Positions 23,817 to 36,175 of a DNA stretch of 64,000 bases are shown piece after piece. This DNA is from Epiperipatus broadwayi (Eukaryota > Onychophora > Udeonychophora > Euonychophora > Peripatidae), in contig JAQFVV010000036.1 of NCBI GenBank assembly GCA_028023455.1, positions 2,572,452 to 2,636,451 of the forward strand. The letters run 5' to 3'. A program made the translations under genes and the position numbers. The notes below the pieces were generated by a model. It was not told where the DNA came from. It saw only the letters and a program-made list of their open reading frames with translations, and made no database searches. Position 1 is the stretch's first letter. Every line of letters starts with the position of its first letter.

Positions 23817-24829
23817 GAATGAAAAGAGCCCTTAAAGGGAGTGTAAAGTAAAGTTCGGAACGAGCCAGAAATTTATGGAAATATATTACCCATTTCTTCT
23901 GGGCTGGATCCTTAGGTTACACATCCGAGTTGGTAAAAAAATGTAGGCACGCATTTAGTTGATTACTTGAACAGCATTTTAGTGGTTTTTCATAATTTTA
24001 GCATCATGATTGGTCCGGAAAGAATTTAGCAGCTTCATTGAAGATTCTCTAAGGGCTTCAGGAACCGTAGCCAGATTCCTGATGTTCTAGCCCTTCACCA
24101 TAATCGAAACACTATTTAAATTCATGATTTAAAATGCATAGAGTTTACTGCACTTCTCTGCAACAAAGATGGCTTTTTTTTCTCCAAACTTTTCAGAGCT
24201 ATATATCTGTCCTCTGATGCCTTCAGGCTTGCACTTCTTTCATTTATCAATGTTTTTAGATTTTCTGGTTGTTTTTAGATACATTCCTTCGATAAGGCTT
24301 TCAAACTCATTAACTTGAATTCATTTTCTAATTAGAAAATGAATTCTTAAAATCATAAAATGATTTTAATTAGGAAATCCTTATATTTTTTCTAATTAAT
24401 AAAACTTTAACTATTGTTTTTGGAAAGGGAACATCTGAAAGGTTATCGAAAGAATGTAGCTTTTAATCAATAAAACCTTAACAAATTATTTAAAAAATAA
24501 AATCAAACATTCCCGACGCAATGAAACTTTTAAACAATTATATATATATTTAAATATTTACAAATATATATGCACAATCCACACAGTTATAATATATAAA
24601 TTCATGAATAATTCTATCATGAATTTATTAATAGAATTGATCCATTTAAATCTGAAACTAATTAATTTTAATACGCATTTATGAAATAAGTTATTCTTTA
24701 TGGAAATTAGCATGGATTGAATGTATAAAGCCCATTGCATTGGAAATTTAAGGTTAGTACTAGGGTTTGAAGTGGGCTCATGGCTAGATGTCATGAAGCT
24801 AGGATCGAACTCAGATCCGACTGCTTCAA
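23817..24829 (-). repeat. LTR start (segments A and B), right-hand copy
   Basis: On the minus strand it starts TGAAGCAGTCGG at 24829, directly against a (TA)n tract. It matches 17742-18754 inverted along its whole length, up to GCTCTTTTCATTCT, where the two diverge. Several differences from the left copy are CpG here and TpG/CpA there, for example GAACCGTAGCC against the complement of GGCTATGGTTCC. Confidence 0.85.
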
Positions 24830-24849
24830 TATATATATATATATAATAT

Positions 24850-26385
24850 GAAATTAATAATAATAATTTCATAATGTCATTCAACAATTCAATGAATCAT
24901 AATCCTAGTCTTCTGTCATATAAAAAACAATAATACAGTACAAAATTATTTAATTTATTTTATCAGACAACTTTTATAAGAATACTATGTTTAATTTCAC
25001 GAACCCGGATTTCACCCTCATATTAGAGCCTTATCAAGATGCAAATACACTTAAAATTATGTTACAATTCTTTTATTCTACAGCAATTCCATCTACAGGT
25101 TATTACTTAAATTTCAACTTTAAACACAAAGCAAAAATTGTCCATTTATATTTTACTACATACATAAAAACAATATTTATTATCAACACATAAACCCTAT
25201 TTAAATCATAATCATACACTTATATTTTATAATCCTACATTTATATTACAATATTAATGCAACCAAATTAAATTTTCCAGCTATCCAACAATACCCACTT
25301 TCCAGTCAATCTTACAGGACTTTTAACCATATTCATATACCTTTCAAAATTCTCCTGTATATATAAAGTTTCATAATACTTCTTTACATACTTAATCACA
25401 TGAATGTTTTTTTCACAGTCATTCTATGCCCAGTATTCAAAAAATGTTGTATAAATGTTAATAAATCCCAAACTTCTGCTAATTTAAACCAATAACTTAG
25501 TTCACATAATTATTATTAATAAAAGATCCAAACCAATTATGATTTACATTAAGAAGATGTCACATGTTAATATTTCCTAACAATTAAGAGTCACATACAT
25601 CACTAATAATGATGGAATGGCATGCAAAGTATACCAAAGATATCGGATGTATATATTTTTAAATCAGATGAAAGAATTTGGATGTTCACAAGATCAATTT
25701 TTACAATGTAAGCACTTTAAGCTTTAAATCTTATTCCAAATTGTTTTTGAAAGTATCTTACGGAGTCCTTATTGATATTGTTAAACTGTCTTACTCATTA
25801 CACTTGAACAAAGGTATTTGATTATAATCTTGAATTTAAATAATCCCATCAATCCAAATAAAAGCTATTAAAACTGATGTGAGATAAAGATAAGATAAAT
25901 TAAATTCCCCTATTCCTAGAAAGTTAATACAACTGCATACATTCCACAATAGTTTAAAGTATTCATATCAAAATATACATTCCTCTGAGCAAATTACCAT
26001 ACCCAAACTATTTCAAAATATATTTTTGCATTTTAATTAATATTCGGTTTTCAATAATTACTCAACATTAATTATGCATCATTCAACTCTTTTGCTATAA
26101 TAACTTGTTCAACTTCCAGATTATATAGGTATGGTTATATTGTAGTTATCATTGGCTATATATCCATTTACCAATAATTAACCATGTTACACAATCATTT
26201 GGACTGGTTAGGTTTTGACTTTGAATCATTTTTTTTCTGGCATGCCATCACTAAGTTTTATATCCAACTAATGCTTCAAACTTTTTCAAATGTCCAATAT
26301 ACTGAAAATTGTATTTACAGGTAGTCAGCACCTAATCAGTCCAAATACTATATTGTGTAATATAGTTAATTATTGTTAAATGGAT
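24850..26385. other. AT-rich spacer, nothing identified
   Basis: No recognised coding sequence, repeat family or RNA. A (TA)n tract at about 26384-26403 closes the segment. Confidence 0.45.
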
Positions 26386-26403
26386 ATATATATATATATA
26401 TAT

Positions 26404-28232
26404 TGTAACACCACCGCCGTGCGGTTAAAGACCCCAGCCGCACTTAATTATGTGATCGACCGGGTAACCACTGATGATGATGATTACCACAAGCAAGAAG
26501 CCAATATACACCCTAAAATCGAGTATATATTCTTAATTGAACACTGACATAATAAAATATCATCCCAGCATTATATTTCCCAATTAAACGCTTCTTCTCT
26601 GCTGGGCAAATTATTTGTATCGAATAATTAGTTCTGCCCAGGGCCTGGAATATTTATAAAATTTCCCGGAATTATCACGGTACAGCAGGAATATAAATTA
26701 TAGCCCTTCCTTCCTTTACTCTATTTACAATACAGACTGGATTTATTTATCCATTTTGCATACTTTATTTTATTCCTCAATTAATCAACTTGTTAGCTCA
26801 CTGATCTAATTTTAATTCACTCTAAATAGTTATTCGCTTGGTAGAGAAAAGAAAACGCAAATGACTAAGTACTTCCTTTTATAAATAAAATTTAATTTGC
26901 AATTCGCTAATTCTAATGAATAATAAAATCCTAAAACACACATATATTTATACTAATATAATAAATACATAAATATACAATAAAGAATATAATTCAAATG
27001 AAACATTAAATAAATTATCGTAACTCAATTGTTACCTTCTCATACATTAATAGATTACAATCATAAGTTCTTTTAATGATAACTGTTCGAAGTGTTGCGC
27101 AACTTTTTAATAATTTAGTTCTGACTGATTTCTTATTTCAAATTAATTCTGACATGCATGTATTAATAGTTACCTAGGTATGATTTTTCCAATGTCGGGT
27201 CAACCATCGAGGGGGAAAACCTTCCCTTCTTTTGCAGAGATGGTTGCTCGCTTTTCAGACGTTCCAGTGAATGGAGTGAGAGTTTATAGTCTTTTGACGT
27301 GGGTTTGTTTCCTTTCTAATTCCACATTTTAGTCGGTATTCATCCCTTTAACATTCTACTTCGAATCTCCAGGCAGGTCTGGTTCTGTAACGGCGGTCTC
27401 TTCTCGGCAGCATTTTAGTTGTTATAAGTAGTGAGCGAATGGTTAGACGGAGATAGACCGAGCAAACGCCCGGTGTTTGCCACTAGCCCTCCATGTCAGC
27501 GTACCCTTCTATTATTATTTTGTTAAATTCTAGCCAGCAAAAAAAACACAACCGGTTACTTCTAAATCAGCTCTGCTGAATCTCTCGCTGTCTTGCTATC
27601 TAAATGTCTCTAATTGCCTCTTTCCTTTTCATTCTTATCTTACCAATCTATCTGGAATTTTTTTTATACAGTTTACATTTTTCCAATTTCTAATTACAAT
27701 TTTCATTTCATTCTTTTGATACATTTAATATTGAATGCCACTAATTGCAACATTCCTTTTCATTACTTTATCTCGTACCAATCTATTTGGAAATTTGGTA
27801 CAAGTTTACATTTTTAATTTTACAATTATAATTAATTTCTTTCATTCTTTTAAATATTGAATGTTACTAATTGCAACATTCCTTTCTCTCACTTTATCTT
27901 GTACCAATCTATTTGGAAATTTGGTACAAGTTTACTTTTTTTTATTTCACAATTATAATTATTCTTTCGTTCTTTTCACACGTGATTTTCTTATTTAACA
28001 AAGAAAGAAAGAGACGCGTTCAGTTTTACACCCCTCCCCTTTCCTTTCTAATCTTTCATCATTATTTAGCTTTTCTAATTTCTTTTAAAATAAGTTTTTA
28101 GAATCCTTTTACCTAAATTTTTTTTCTTTCTTTTTTTTTTTCCTATTTCTTTTAACGAAACCCTTCTCTTTATTAATATTATTGAGAATCAATAATATAT
28201 ACATGCGAGCCTACATTTATGTAGATATCGCA
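26404..28232. mobile_element. putative solo LTR, TG...CA, about 1.83 kb
   Basis: Begins TGTAACACCACCGCCGTGCG immediately after a (TA)n tract and ends GTAGATATCGCA immediately before another (TA)n tract (28233-28247), so a TG...CA unit sits inside a split AT microsatellite. It is richer in CpG than its surroundings, especially 26404-26480 and 27190-27500 (CGGCGG, TCTCTTCTCGG, CGAGCAAACGCCCGG). A pyrimidine-rich stretch spans 28110-28145. It has no ORF of retroelement type. A solo LTR formed by LTR-LTR recombination is the simplest reading; the boundaries are inferred from TG/CA and flanks only. Confidence 0.5.
27601..27975. repeat. three tandem units, about 125-131 bp each
   Basis: CTAATTGC..CATTCCTTT, TACCAATCTAT.TGGAA.TTT and TACAAGTTTAC.TTTTT recur at about 27609, 27741 and 27867. 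Units two and three are closest. The array lies inside the putative LTR. Confidence 0.85.
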
Positions 28233-28429
28233 ATATATATATATATAGCCAATAATAACTACATTATAATAAAGCAAGAAGGAAAAAAACATAAACTCTC
28301 ATCACCCAGTTTATCTTCACCTTTATTGTTTCTCTATAGAAAAATAATTAAAAGACTTTTTTCATAATTTGAAATATTTAAGAGTGTTTGATGTTTGTTT
28401 ACATATACTCATATCATAGACAAAAATAT

Positions 28430-28990
<561 letters not shown>

Positions 28991-29179
28991 AATAAAAAAA
29001 AAAAATACATAGAGAAATAGATGAATAAATAGTTAGAAGTTTATCTGAGCATAGAAAATGATAAATTAAATTACCATATTATAGATAAATAAATACACAA
29101 TACGTAAATAGATAGATAGAGAAATGAATAAATTGCTAAGATAAATAGAGAGATAGATGAATAGATAGAGATTTATCTG

Positions 29180-29825
29180 AGCATAGTAAATGATAAATTT
29201 AATGAACATACTAATTATTTTAAAATAAAAAAAACTTTCACATTTTCCCTGTAGAAATTATATATCCTCTGATTCTCGATTTTTTTTTTAAAGGAATTTT
29301 ATATCTGGAAAAATGAAAGAAAATATTTAAAATTATATTTACCTAATAACTTACGCTATAAATTTAAATATACATCTATTTTAATGCCAAAATTACAAGC
29401 ATCAAATAACATGAAATATATTTCTTCTTAAAAATAGAAATCATTATTTTGTAATCTTTTAAATTGAATGCCTTATGCCCATTTATTATTTGTTAAAAAC
29501 AATTTATCACACTTTTAAATATATTTCAACTTAAAATGGAGTTTTGGGAAAGTATAATATGTGTAGACTATTTATATTGACAGTGATCAGCACATAACTC
29601 CTTAGAGTTTAAATTATATATACCGTTTTTTTATGATTCAAATATTTTATCAGTGCATTTATATTAAAGGTGATGCTTTGCCCAGTTTTATACATTTTAA
29701 TCTTTCAATATATAACACAGTTATTTAAATTGCAGGTGTGGTTTTATTTATTCTCCTTGTTTTAAAATAAATTACAATATTAGTTCATGTTTATAGAAAT
29801 CTCGCTAAAACGTATTCATATTATA
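29180..29825. other. AT-rich spacer, nothing identified
   Basis: No gene, RNA or repeat was recognised. Confidence 0.45.
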
Positions 29826-29843
29826 CAACTTCTTTGCCCGCGC

Positions 29844-29863
29844 TCGACGAGGCTCCTCGTCGA
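29844..29863. other. 20-bp GC-rich hairpin
   Basis: TCGACGAGG-CT-CCTCGTCGA: nine-base arms with a two-base spacer, in the most CpG-dense spot of this neighbourhood (CCCGCGCTCGACGAGG). Role unknown; it could be a binding site for a dimeric factor or a terminal motif of a mobile element. Confidence 0.6.
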
Positions 29864-30509
29864 CATCTGAAATCACTCTAACTGAGTTCGTTTTCATACG
29901 AAAATTTTCGTTAAATACGTATTGAATTCATTTTTAAAAGTTCTGTACGATGGTGACATCTTCCGATTTATTTTAGAAGTAAAAAATAGAAAAAAAACGC
30001 ATTTAAACCTAAACAAAGAAGGAACATTATTTGTGATTGGTTCTTAGCATGCTCTCAGCCGAAAAAGGCATTCTGATTGGCTGGAAAGAACAAAGAAACT
30101 GCCTGATCAAAGAAAATAAAGAAAAACGCTGAGATTTTCATTTCGAATACGATTTAAATTATTATTAAATAATATTTATGGAAATTAAACATAATTTTCA
30201 GAGAGAATAATAAAAAAACAAAATTATTTTCGAAAAATATTGAAGATTTTAGTCCAAATATTGAAGTTGTAATAAAAAGAAATATTTACTTTTCTATAAC
30301 GTAAAAGTCGATCTTTTTGTTTACATTATAACTTTTATGTTGCCGATGTTGAATATTTTAGAATAAATAAATAGCAATTTATTTTTGAAAGAACTTTCGT
30401 TTTTTTCATGACCTGAAAAATTAATTATATACTTTTTATAAATGTATCTGAGTTGAATTTAATATTATAGGCGAATATGTTTTAACAATAGGCTTTGTCT
30501 TCAGTTTGT

Positions 30510-30640
30510 GAGTTGGCCAATTAAAAGATTTGATTTTTATCTGATACAACCAATGATAAAATTAGCGGTTTAAGGGTTAAAGATGACTCAGGAGATAAGA
30601 GTGCACATAAATAGCCCTGGAATTTCAGACTAATTATTAT
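30510..30640 (+). promoter_or_regulatory. promoter-like cluster (CCAAT, AP-1-like, TATA-like)
   Basis: CCAAT occurs at 30517-30521 and 30550-30554, TGACTCA (the AP-1/bZIP consensus) at 30584-30590 and CATAAATAG, TATA-like, at 30605-30613. An initiator-like TTCAGAC follows about 20 bp later. Two further ATTGG (reverse CCAAT) motifs lie near 30037 and 30076. The spacing suits a pol II promoter on the plus strand, about 0.75 kb before the LINE ORF1 pseudogene. It could be that element's 5' region or a host promoter whose gene lies elsewhere. Motifs this short occur by chance. Confidence 0.3.
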
Positions 30641-31374
30641 TCGGCTCTTCATTTTATTCTGCGTGTTTAGTAGTTATTCAGCTATTCACTTATTTTACTT
30701 GTGACATATATTGGTTCAACTTTGTACACTACTTGAGATCTGATTCAAATGCCTGTGCTGCTGGATTTTTAAAAGTTTTCTGTCCATGTCTGGATATCAC
30801 CGTTGTTTTTTCTCCCTGGGACTAGCTGGGGGGGGGGGACAATCATCATCATTATTAACTTTTGATCACCGTAAATTAAATTTTCTAGGTTGTTAGTGAT
30901 CTAGTGGCGCTCTCAGTGATAAAAAGAAAATAGAAGTGGCCTGTACAATATATATTCAATATCAAAAAAATAAAAATGATATCACTTAAAAGATATTGAA
31001 AGGATAATAAGTGGATTACATTAAGTGTATAAAAATAGTAGGAATGCTAACATGGCTGCCAGGATAAAAGGTCACTTTGGCAGTTGCATGGAAAAAAGGT
31101 ATAATTTATTACAAATAGTTTTATTCTTAGAATTTAATAGCTATTAATAGCTGTTGATATTAACGTGTCTCAAAAGATAAATAAAATAAGATTTTGCTTA
31201 ATCTCCAATAAATCGCTTATTGTAAATTTAAAAACAAATAATTTATTAAAAAACCCAAGCATTTTGCAAAAAAAATAAAAATTCAAAAATCATAACTAAA
31301 ACAAAAAATAATGATAATATATAGTAAAAAAAAAAACACTAAAGAAAAATGTGAAAACCAATAATAAAATTATG

Positions 31375-32492
31375 TCAATCTCAGAAAAAATGTCCCCTGT
31401 TGAAGTTGCCCAGAAAAAGGCTACATGGAGTGAGCAAATGGAATACATTTAAAAAAAGGGTAAGAATGGAGATCATGCTAATACCATTTTTAGTACACTA
31501 AACACACTTCAAAAATTAAAATTTCTAATGTTTCTCAATGATAATAGTGCTTCAGTTGCAATTAGCTCAGTAGAATTTTCTAAAATAAAGAAAAAAAATC
31601 AATTCAACATTTAGTTTTAAAAACAGTACAAAATTTTTAGATTATAATTCTATTAGAACAAATGAAGAAACTAATGACCCTAAATATGAGTGCTTCAGTA
31701 AATTAAATGAGATTTGCGAATATCTTATCACATCAATTATTAGCATGATAGAAAACTATGATTCATCTGATAATCAACCAGTACTATCTCATCCTTCACT
31801 ATCTGATTATTTAGAAGATCTCCAGAAATATAACATGATCAAAACCATTCAATCAACAGCTACTCTCTCAGCAAGATCATTTATAGCATTAGAATATTTT
31901 TCAAAGCAACAGTGCAAAGAGGTAGAGAAGACAAAAAATTATATTATGTAATTAAAGATTCAAATGCAATTGCACATGGTTGCATCATGCATGCTCCTCT
32001 TGCTATCACAGAAGAAGTGCTAAAAAATATAGCTGAAATTTCTCAAGTCACATGTGTATCAAGAGAACTTACTCCAAACATAAAATTTGAAATTTCAACT
32101 AACTTTTGGAAGATCACATTAAAATTGAAGCTGACATGTATCAGATGAATTTCCACATTAAATTTTTATGCAATCCATTGGCTCATTACAGTTAGTATTA
32201 AACATCACCAATCCCTTTGTTTCAAATGTTCCAGAATTGGATATATTGCTTCTCAATATAATGTTGGAAATTGCAAAAGTTGTGGCAAAATTGACACACT
32301 TGGTCACATGTGCAATAATAATCACAAGATTACTTCAAGCAGTAGTATAGCTTCTAAAAATTGCATGCCCACCTTAGACATAAGTTACCATATTAACAAT
32401 GAAAACTTACCTAAAATACAATCCATAAATATTGCCTATCAAGAATCTGATGTAATGCAATCCAGTCAAGGATGCACCACCACTAACACTTA
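31375..32492 (+). pseudogene. non-LTR retrotransposon ORF1 (nucleic-acid-binding gag-like), broken
   Basis: Begins around ATG 31372 with MSISEKMSPVEVAQKKA and runs through several frame breaks. Middle segments (SDYLEDLQKYNMIKTIQ; CIMHAPLAITEEVLKNI) lack a recognised fold. The C-terminal part reads LCFKCSRIGYIASQYN then CKSCGKIDTLGHMC, two CCHC-type zinc knuckles, the last Cys of the first being Tyr. Placement after an 'SIKHHQSLCFKC' stretch matches ORF1 proteins of I/Jockey-like LINEs, where such knuckles bind element RNA. No ORF2 (endonuclease/RT) follows before 34 kb. It is inactive: stops near 31450 and frameshifts near 31600, 31930 and 32150. Confidence 0.7.
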
Positions 32493-32499
32493 AGCATAT

Positions 32500-34500
32500 T
32501 TATATTTTGTTAATTGGCAGTTTGTTAATTGAACGATTTTTGTTATTAGATTTTCTTTGATGTTGTAAACTAAATTATTCAAGTATATTTTATGGATTAT
32601 AGTAATTGTCTTTTAGAAAATTTGAATCTTGTGAAATAATGGTTAATATATTATTTAAAACTTCTAAATTTTGAGTAGATAAAATGATTTTATATATTTT
32701 TATGATCTATTAAAAATTTATAAATTAATGTATGACTCCTTTTTAAAAATAAAAATCCTAAGTATTCATTTTATAATAGAATAAAATAATAAACTTCCAA
32801 ATTAAGATTATGTTTGTCTGATAATTTAATAAAGAATTTATTGAATATATAGTTGTTGATTTATATTAAAATTATAGCATATATCTTACTTATTAATATA
32901 AACAACCTAAAATGTTTTAGTTACAAAGGCATGTGGTTGATATGGATGTAAAGAGGAGTGGATGCCAGTAAGTAAATAAACGATTAGATAAAGTAATAGA
33001 GACAATCAGATAGACAGACAAAATATAAGTAAGTTGGTAGGTAGGTAGTTTAGTATGGTTGATAAGTAAGTAGATAAACAAATAGATAAATAGAAAGGAA
33101 GTATTGGTTAGCCAGTTGTCACTTGATAGGTAGGAGACACATTATGAGATAAATGATATGGAATAACTGAAACACAGGCTTATTATATACCTGTGTCTAA
33201 ATATGTAATATATAGAGTATATGAGCTCATATACCATATATACTATAAATGATATAAATAAATAGATAGATAGGCAAGGAGATTGATAGTTTGTTGAATA
33301 GAGAATGAGAAAGGTTTAGAGCTAGATTGACACTTTTAGTAGGTTTACAAGTAGATAAAAAAAATTTGACTTGAGGTCAGTAAAACATTTTAAATTGATA
33401 ATTTAGAATGAAAATTGAATGTTATTAGAATTCTACTAACCTTAATGTTGAACTTGAGATAAATAACTTTTGTATAAAACCATACATGGATTACAATAAG
33501 TTACATAAACTAATAAGTAAAGCTAATCCACGTTTAAAAAAAATAAGTAACTTGTCGATTTGTCGTATAAACTAGAACAGAAGTTTTAAAAAAATCAGTT
33601 TTATTTAAGGAGCAAACATATTTTAAAAATGTATTTAAAAATGTATTGTATAACCTAGAAATTAGATTAAAATAAGTCAAGTTAGAGAAAATATGATATG
33701 ATATATAACTATGTGATGTTGATTTGTATTCCGATGAAAATCTAAACTGATCTAACGCATCTTATTAAGTAATATTTTTTTGGCAATCGAGAGACAAAAA
33801 TGTAGGTTTTTTTCATAAAGATTTGAATCAATTTTAATAAGTAAATATTTAATAATATTAACGCGCAATTAACAATTGTAAAATGAATATTTAAGTGTTG
33901 ACGCCATTATTATAATAATTATCATTTAAATGCATTAAGAAATTAAGATGATAATTTGACTTAAGTAAAACTCTTTTTAAAACTAAACATTAACTATCAA
34001 TTTGTTAATTAATTTTTAGTCTTTCTCTGTTATGTTTTGCACAATTGTTTTTATTTATTTTTTTTAGTTTTATTTTTTCTTCAGTTAAGATTTTTATTTT
34101 TAAATGAAAAAGTTATATTTATTTTTTAGATACTGCTAAATATATATATTTTATAAAATAATTTTTAATTACAAATTATGTGCAAGTATTAACAGTACAG
34201 TGAGAATTTTTTTTTATATGATATAAAATGGACGGCTTATAAAATGTAGTTATTTTTGACTACCATCTGAAGACAGATACACTCATTCACTTTTAAAGTA
34301 TAATATATATTTTAAAATAATGAACAACTAAAAAAAATATTGTTTTGCCAAATTTTTCTCATAGTATTTCTGAGTATATAATTTAGGACATATAAATATA
34401 CATTATACCACTATTATTTTTTGAGAACGTTATATTTTTTGTTGTCGAAAATTACAGAAGAGTGAGCAAGTCACATAGTGCTAAAAATGTGAATAATTAC
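32500..34500. other. AT-rich spacer with degenerate GATA-like tracts
   Basis: 32980-33110 and 33240-33300 contain scattered GATA, GTAG and GACA units, probably an eroded microsatellite. Nothing else was recognised. Confidence 0.45.
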
Positions 34501-34509
34501 TATGGTCGG

Positions 34510-36120
34510 GAGTGGATTAATTTTTTTTGGTATGTTTTTTAAGCAGTTCTTTTAGGTTAATTATTTTCTTGTGGCATATAAAATGTTTTAAAGATGTGAA
34601 GTATGGGTATGTTTCAAAAATATGTATCATATCTTCTAGATGACTATTACATAAGATACATGTGGGATCCAGATTTAATTTTAAATGGATGAGAAAGGTT
34701 TTTGTAGAAATTATGTTGAATAATAAATTACGCAAAAATTTTAGCATGATTGAGGAACATACATATTTTGGAATCTGATTAAAGTTTTGGCAATTAGGAG
34801 GGTTAACCATAGACATCTGTCAGGATATATAATTTTTTCAGATTTTCAAATAAGACACCAATTAAAGATTTGATGTTAGATCTGTTTGACAGTAAAAAAT
34901 AAACAACTTACATATGGAAATTAAGCAAAAAATATTATAGGTGAAGGAATGGCTTTGAGGATTCGATTAACAGTGGTTGCAATGTACATCTAAGCTCTGA
35001 TACAGGATACAAATGATTGAGGACATATTAGATTAAGACCACCTTTTCAAAGTAGGGAAACATGCACTTGTAATTGATAGATGGGGTGTTTATCCCCAGA
35101 TATATGATTTTATTGTGATCAAGATATTTTTAACAGTATTCCTTAAAAGTTGCATCCATAGACTATAGTGAGCAAATATACCACCCATAATAGCATTAAC
35201 AATACAAATATTTACTGCAGGGTAAAGCAATTTTGGGTAGAAGGATTTCATTTTTGTATTGAACTTGTTTGTGAACAGATGATTTAGATGGTGGCTTGTG
35301 TTTTTGGATAAATTGATTGAAATTCTGAGAAAAGATGAGTATGTACCTGTGAAGAATGAAGGTAGATTGCAACCCATAGCTATTTGCCACATGGATGACT
35401 TACAAATTTGTATTGTAGATCCTGTTAGGGTTTCTAATTGTTCAGAATATGAAGAATGGGAGGAATATTTTGTAGGTCTCTGAAGACTATCAGGACATCA
35501 TCAACAAAAGATATTACTTTAACAGTAGTACCAAGATGAGGAAAAAAGTTGCTTTCTATGCACTACTCAATATTTTTGATCATGGAATCTATATATATAT
35601 ATATATATATATATTGAAAATAATAGTAAAGCAAGTGGTGAGACTTGTGGAATACCTTGGCTTGGTTTAAAAGGATAAGAGAGGCGCATGTAATTTTTTA
35701 GTTTGATGGATGTGTTTGGTAATATAATTTTTATGGTAGTAATTTGATATGTACTGATATGCAGAAGTTTGCTTAATGTGTTAAATAAAATATTCCCAGT
35801 TTAGCAAATCAAAAGCAACCTTAAAGTCATGTGACATAATTTGTTATTTTATTTTGTTTTGCCTATAATATTGACTTCTGTGCTGATAGAATAGCTTGCG
35901 ATGCTAAGCAGGTTTGAACAGCATAATGTGACAGAAACATTTAGGGAAGATAAGATCATTTAGTTGTTTAAAAATAATTTACAAAGGATTTTTGATCAAT
36001 ATCCTCTAATGTGATAAGATACAGGTCATTTACTGATGGATATAAAGCTTCTGAATTTTTTAAGGCAGAAAATTACATTAGTGGATAGATTAGGTATGTG
36101 ATATTCAAGTTGAGCTGGTA
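34510..36120 (-). pseudogene. L1/Tx1-like LINE ORF2, reverse transcriptase to C-terminus
   Basis: Read on the minus strand from about 36120 downwards. SHDFKVAFDLLNWEYF (about 35840-35790) matches RT motif A (D..KAFD..NW). QGIPQVSPLA (about 35670-35640) matches motif B. ISFVDDVLIVF (about 35520-35485) is motif C with the catalytic FVDD intact. The thumb/connection region follows at 35392-35090 (CIVNAIMGGIFAHYSLW). A C-terminal CILC..HLEDMIHIFETYPY at about 34720-34640 matches the CCHC knuckle of zf-RVT type with its last Cys changed to Tyr. Frameshifts and stops are frequent and a (TA)n tract interrupts it at 35590-35614, so the copy is dead. Clade assignment is tentative. Confidence 0.8.
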
Positions 36121-36175
36121 TTTTATGCCATCTCATAATATATATATATATGTTATGAAGATTTTCATGGGTTGC

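Larger units (their letters stand above)
17742..24829 (-). mobile_element. Ty3/Gypsy-type retroelement, pol-less, with inverted second end
   Basis: Read on the minus strand: a long terminal repeat starts TGAAGCAGTCGG at 24829, with a plausible end GCTCA at 21160. A primer-binding-site-like TGGCGCC lies at 21158 and a broken gag at 20694-19548. A purine tract GAAGTGAAAAGAAA sits directly before a second TGAAGCAGTCGG at 19258. No pol is present. After about 504 bp the second LTR stops at the palindrome CATTTTCTAATTAGAAAATG and continues as an inverted copy of the first ~1 kb of the LTR (18754-17742), so both outer ends are the same LTR end in opposite orientation. Both flanks are (TA)n. This suggests a large non-autonomous derivative whose 3' end was rearranged by template switching. 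The implied LTR length (~3.7 kb) is unusually long, so its right end is uncertain. Confidence 0.7.

Noticed and set aside
17742-24829. Interpretation as a Polinton or other DNA transposon with ~1 kb terminal inverted repeats
   Set aside because: The interior has gag, a primer-binding-site-like sequence and a polypurine tract next to an LTR start, and no polymerase, integrase or capsid genes of that class; kept only as an outside alternative.
24558-24887. 109-codon open frame (minus) and its 74-codon mirror at 17788-18012
   Set aside because: They lie in the LTR segment A, are repeated with each copy and show no protein-family features.
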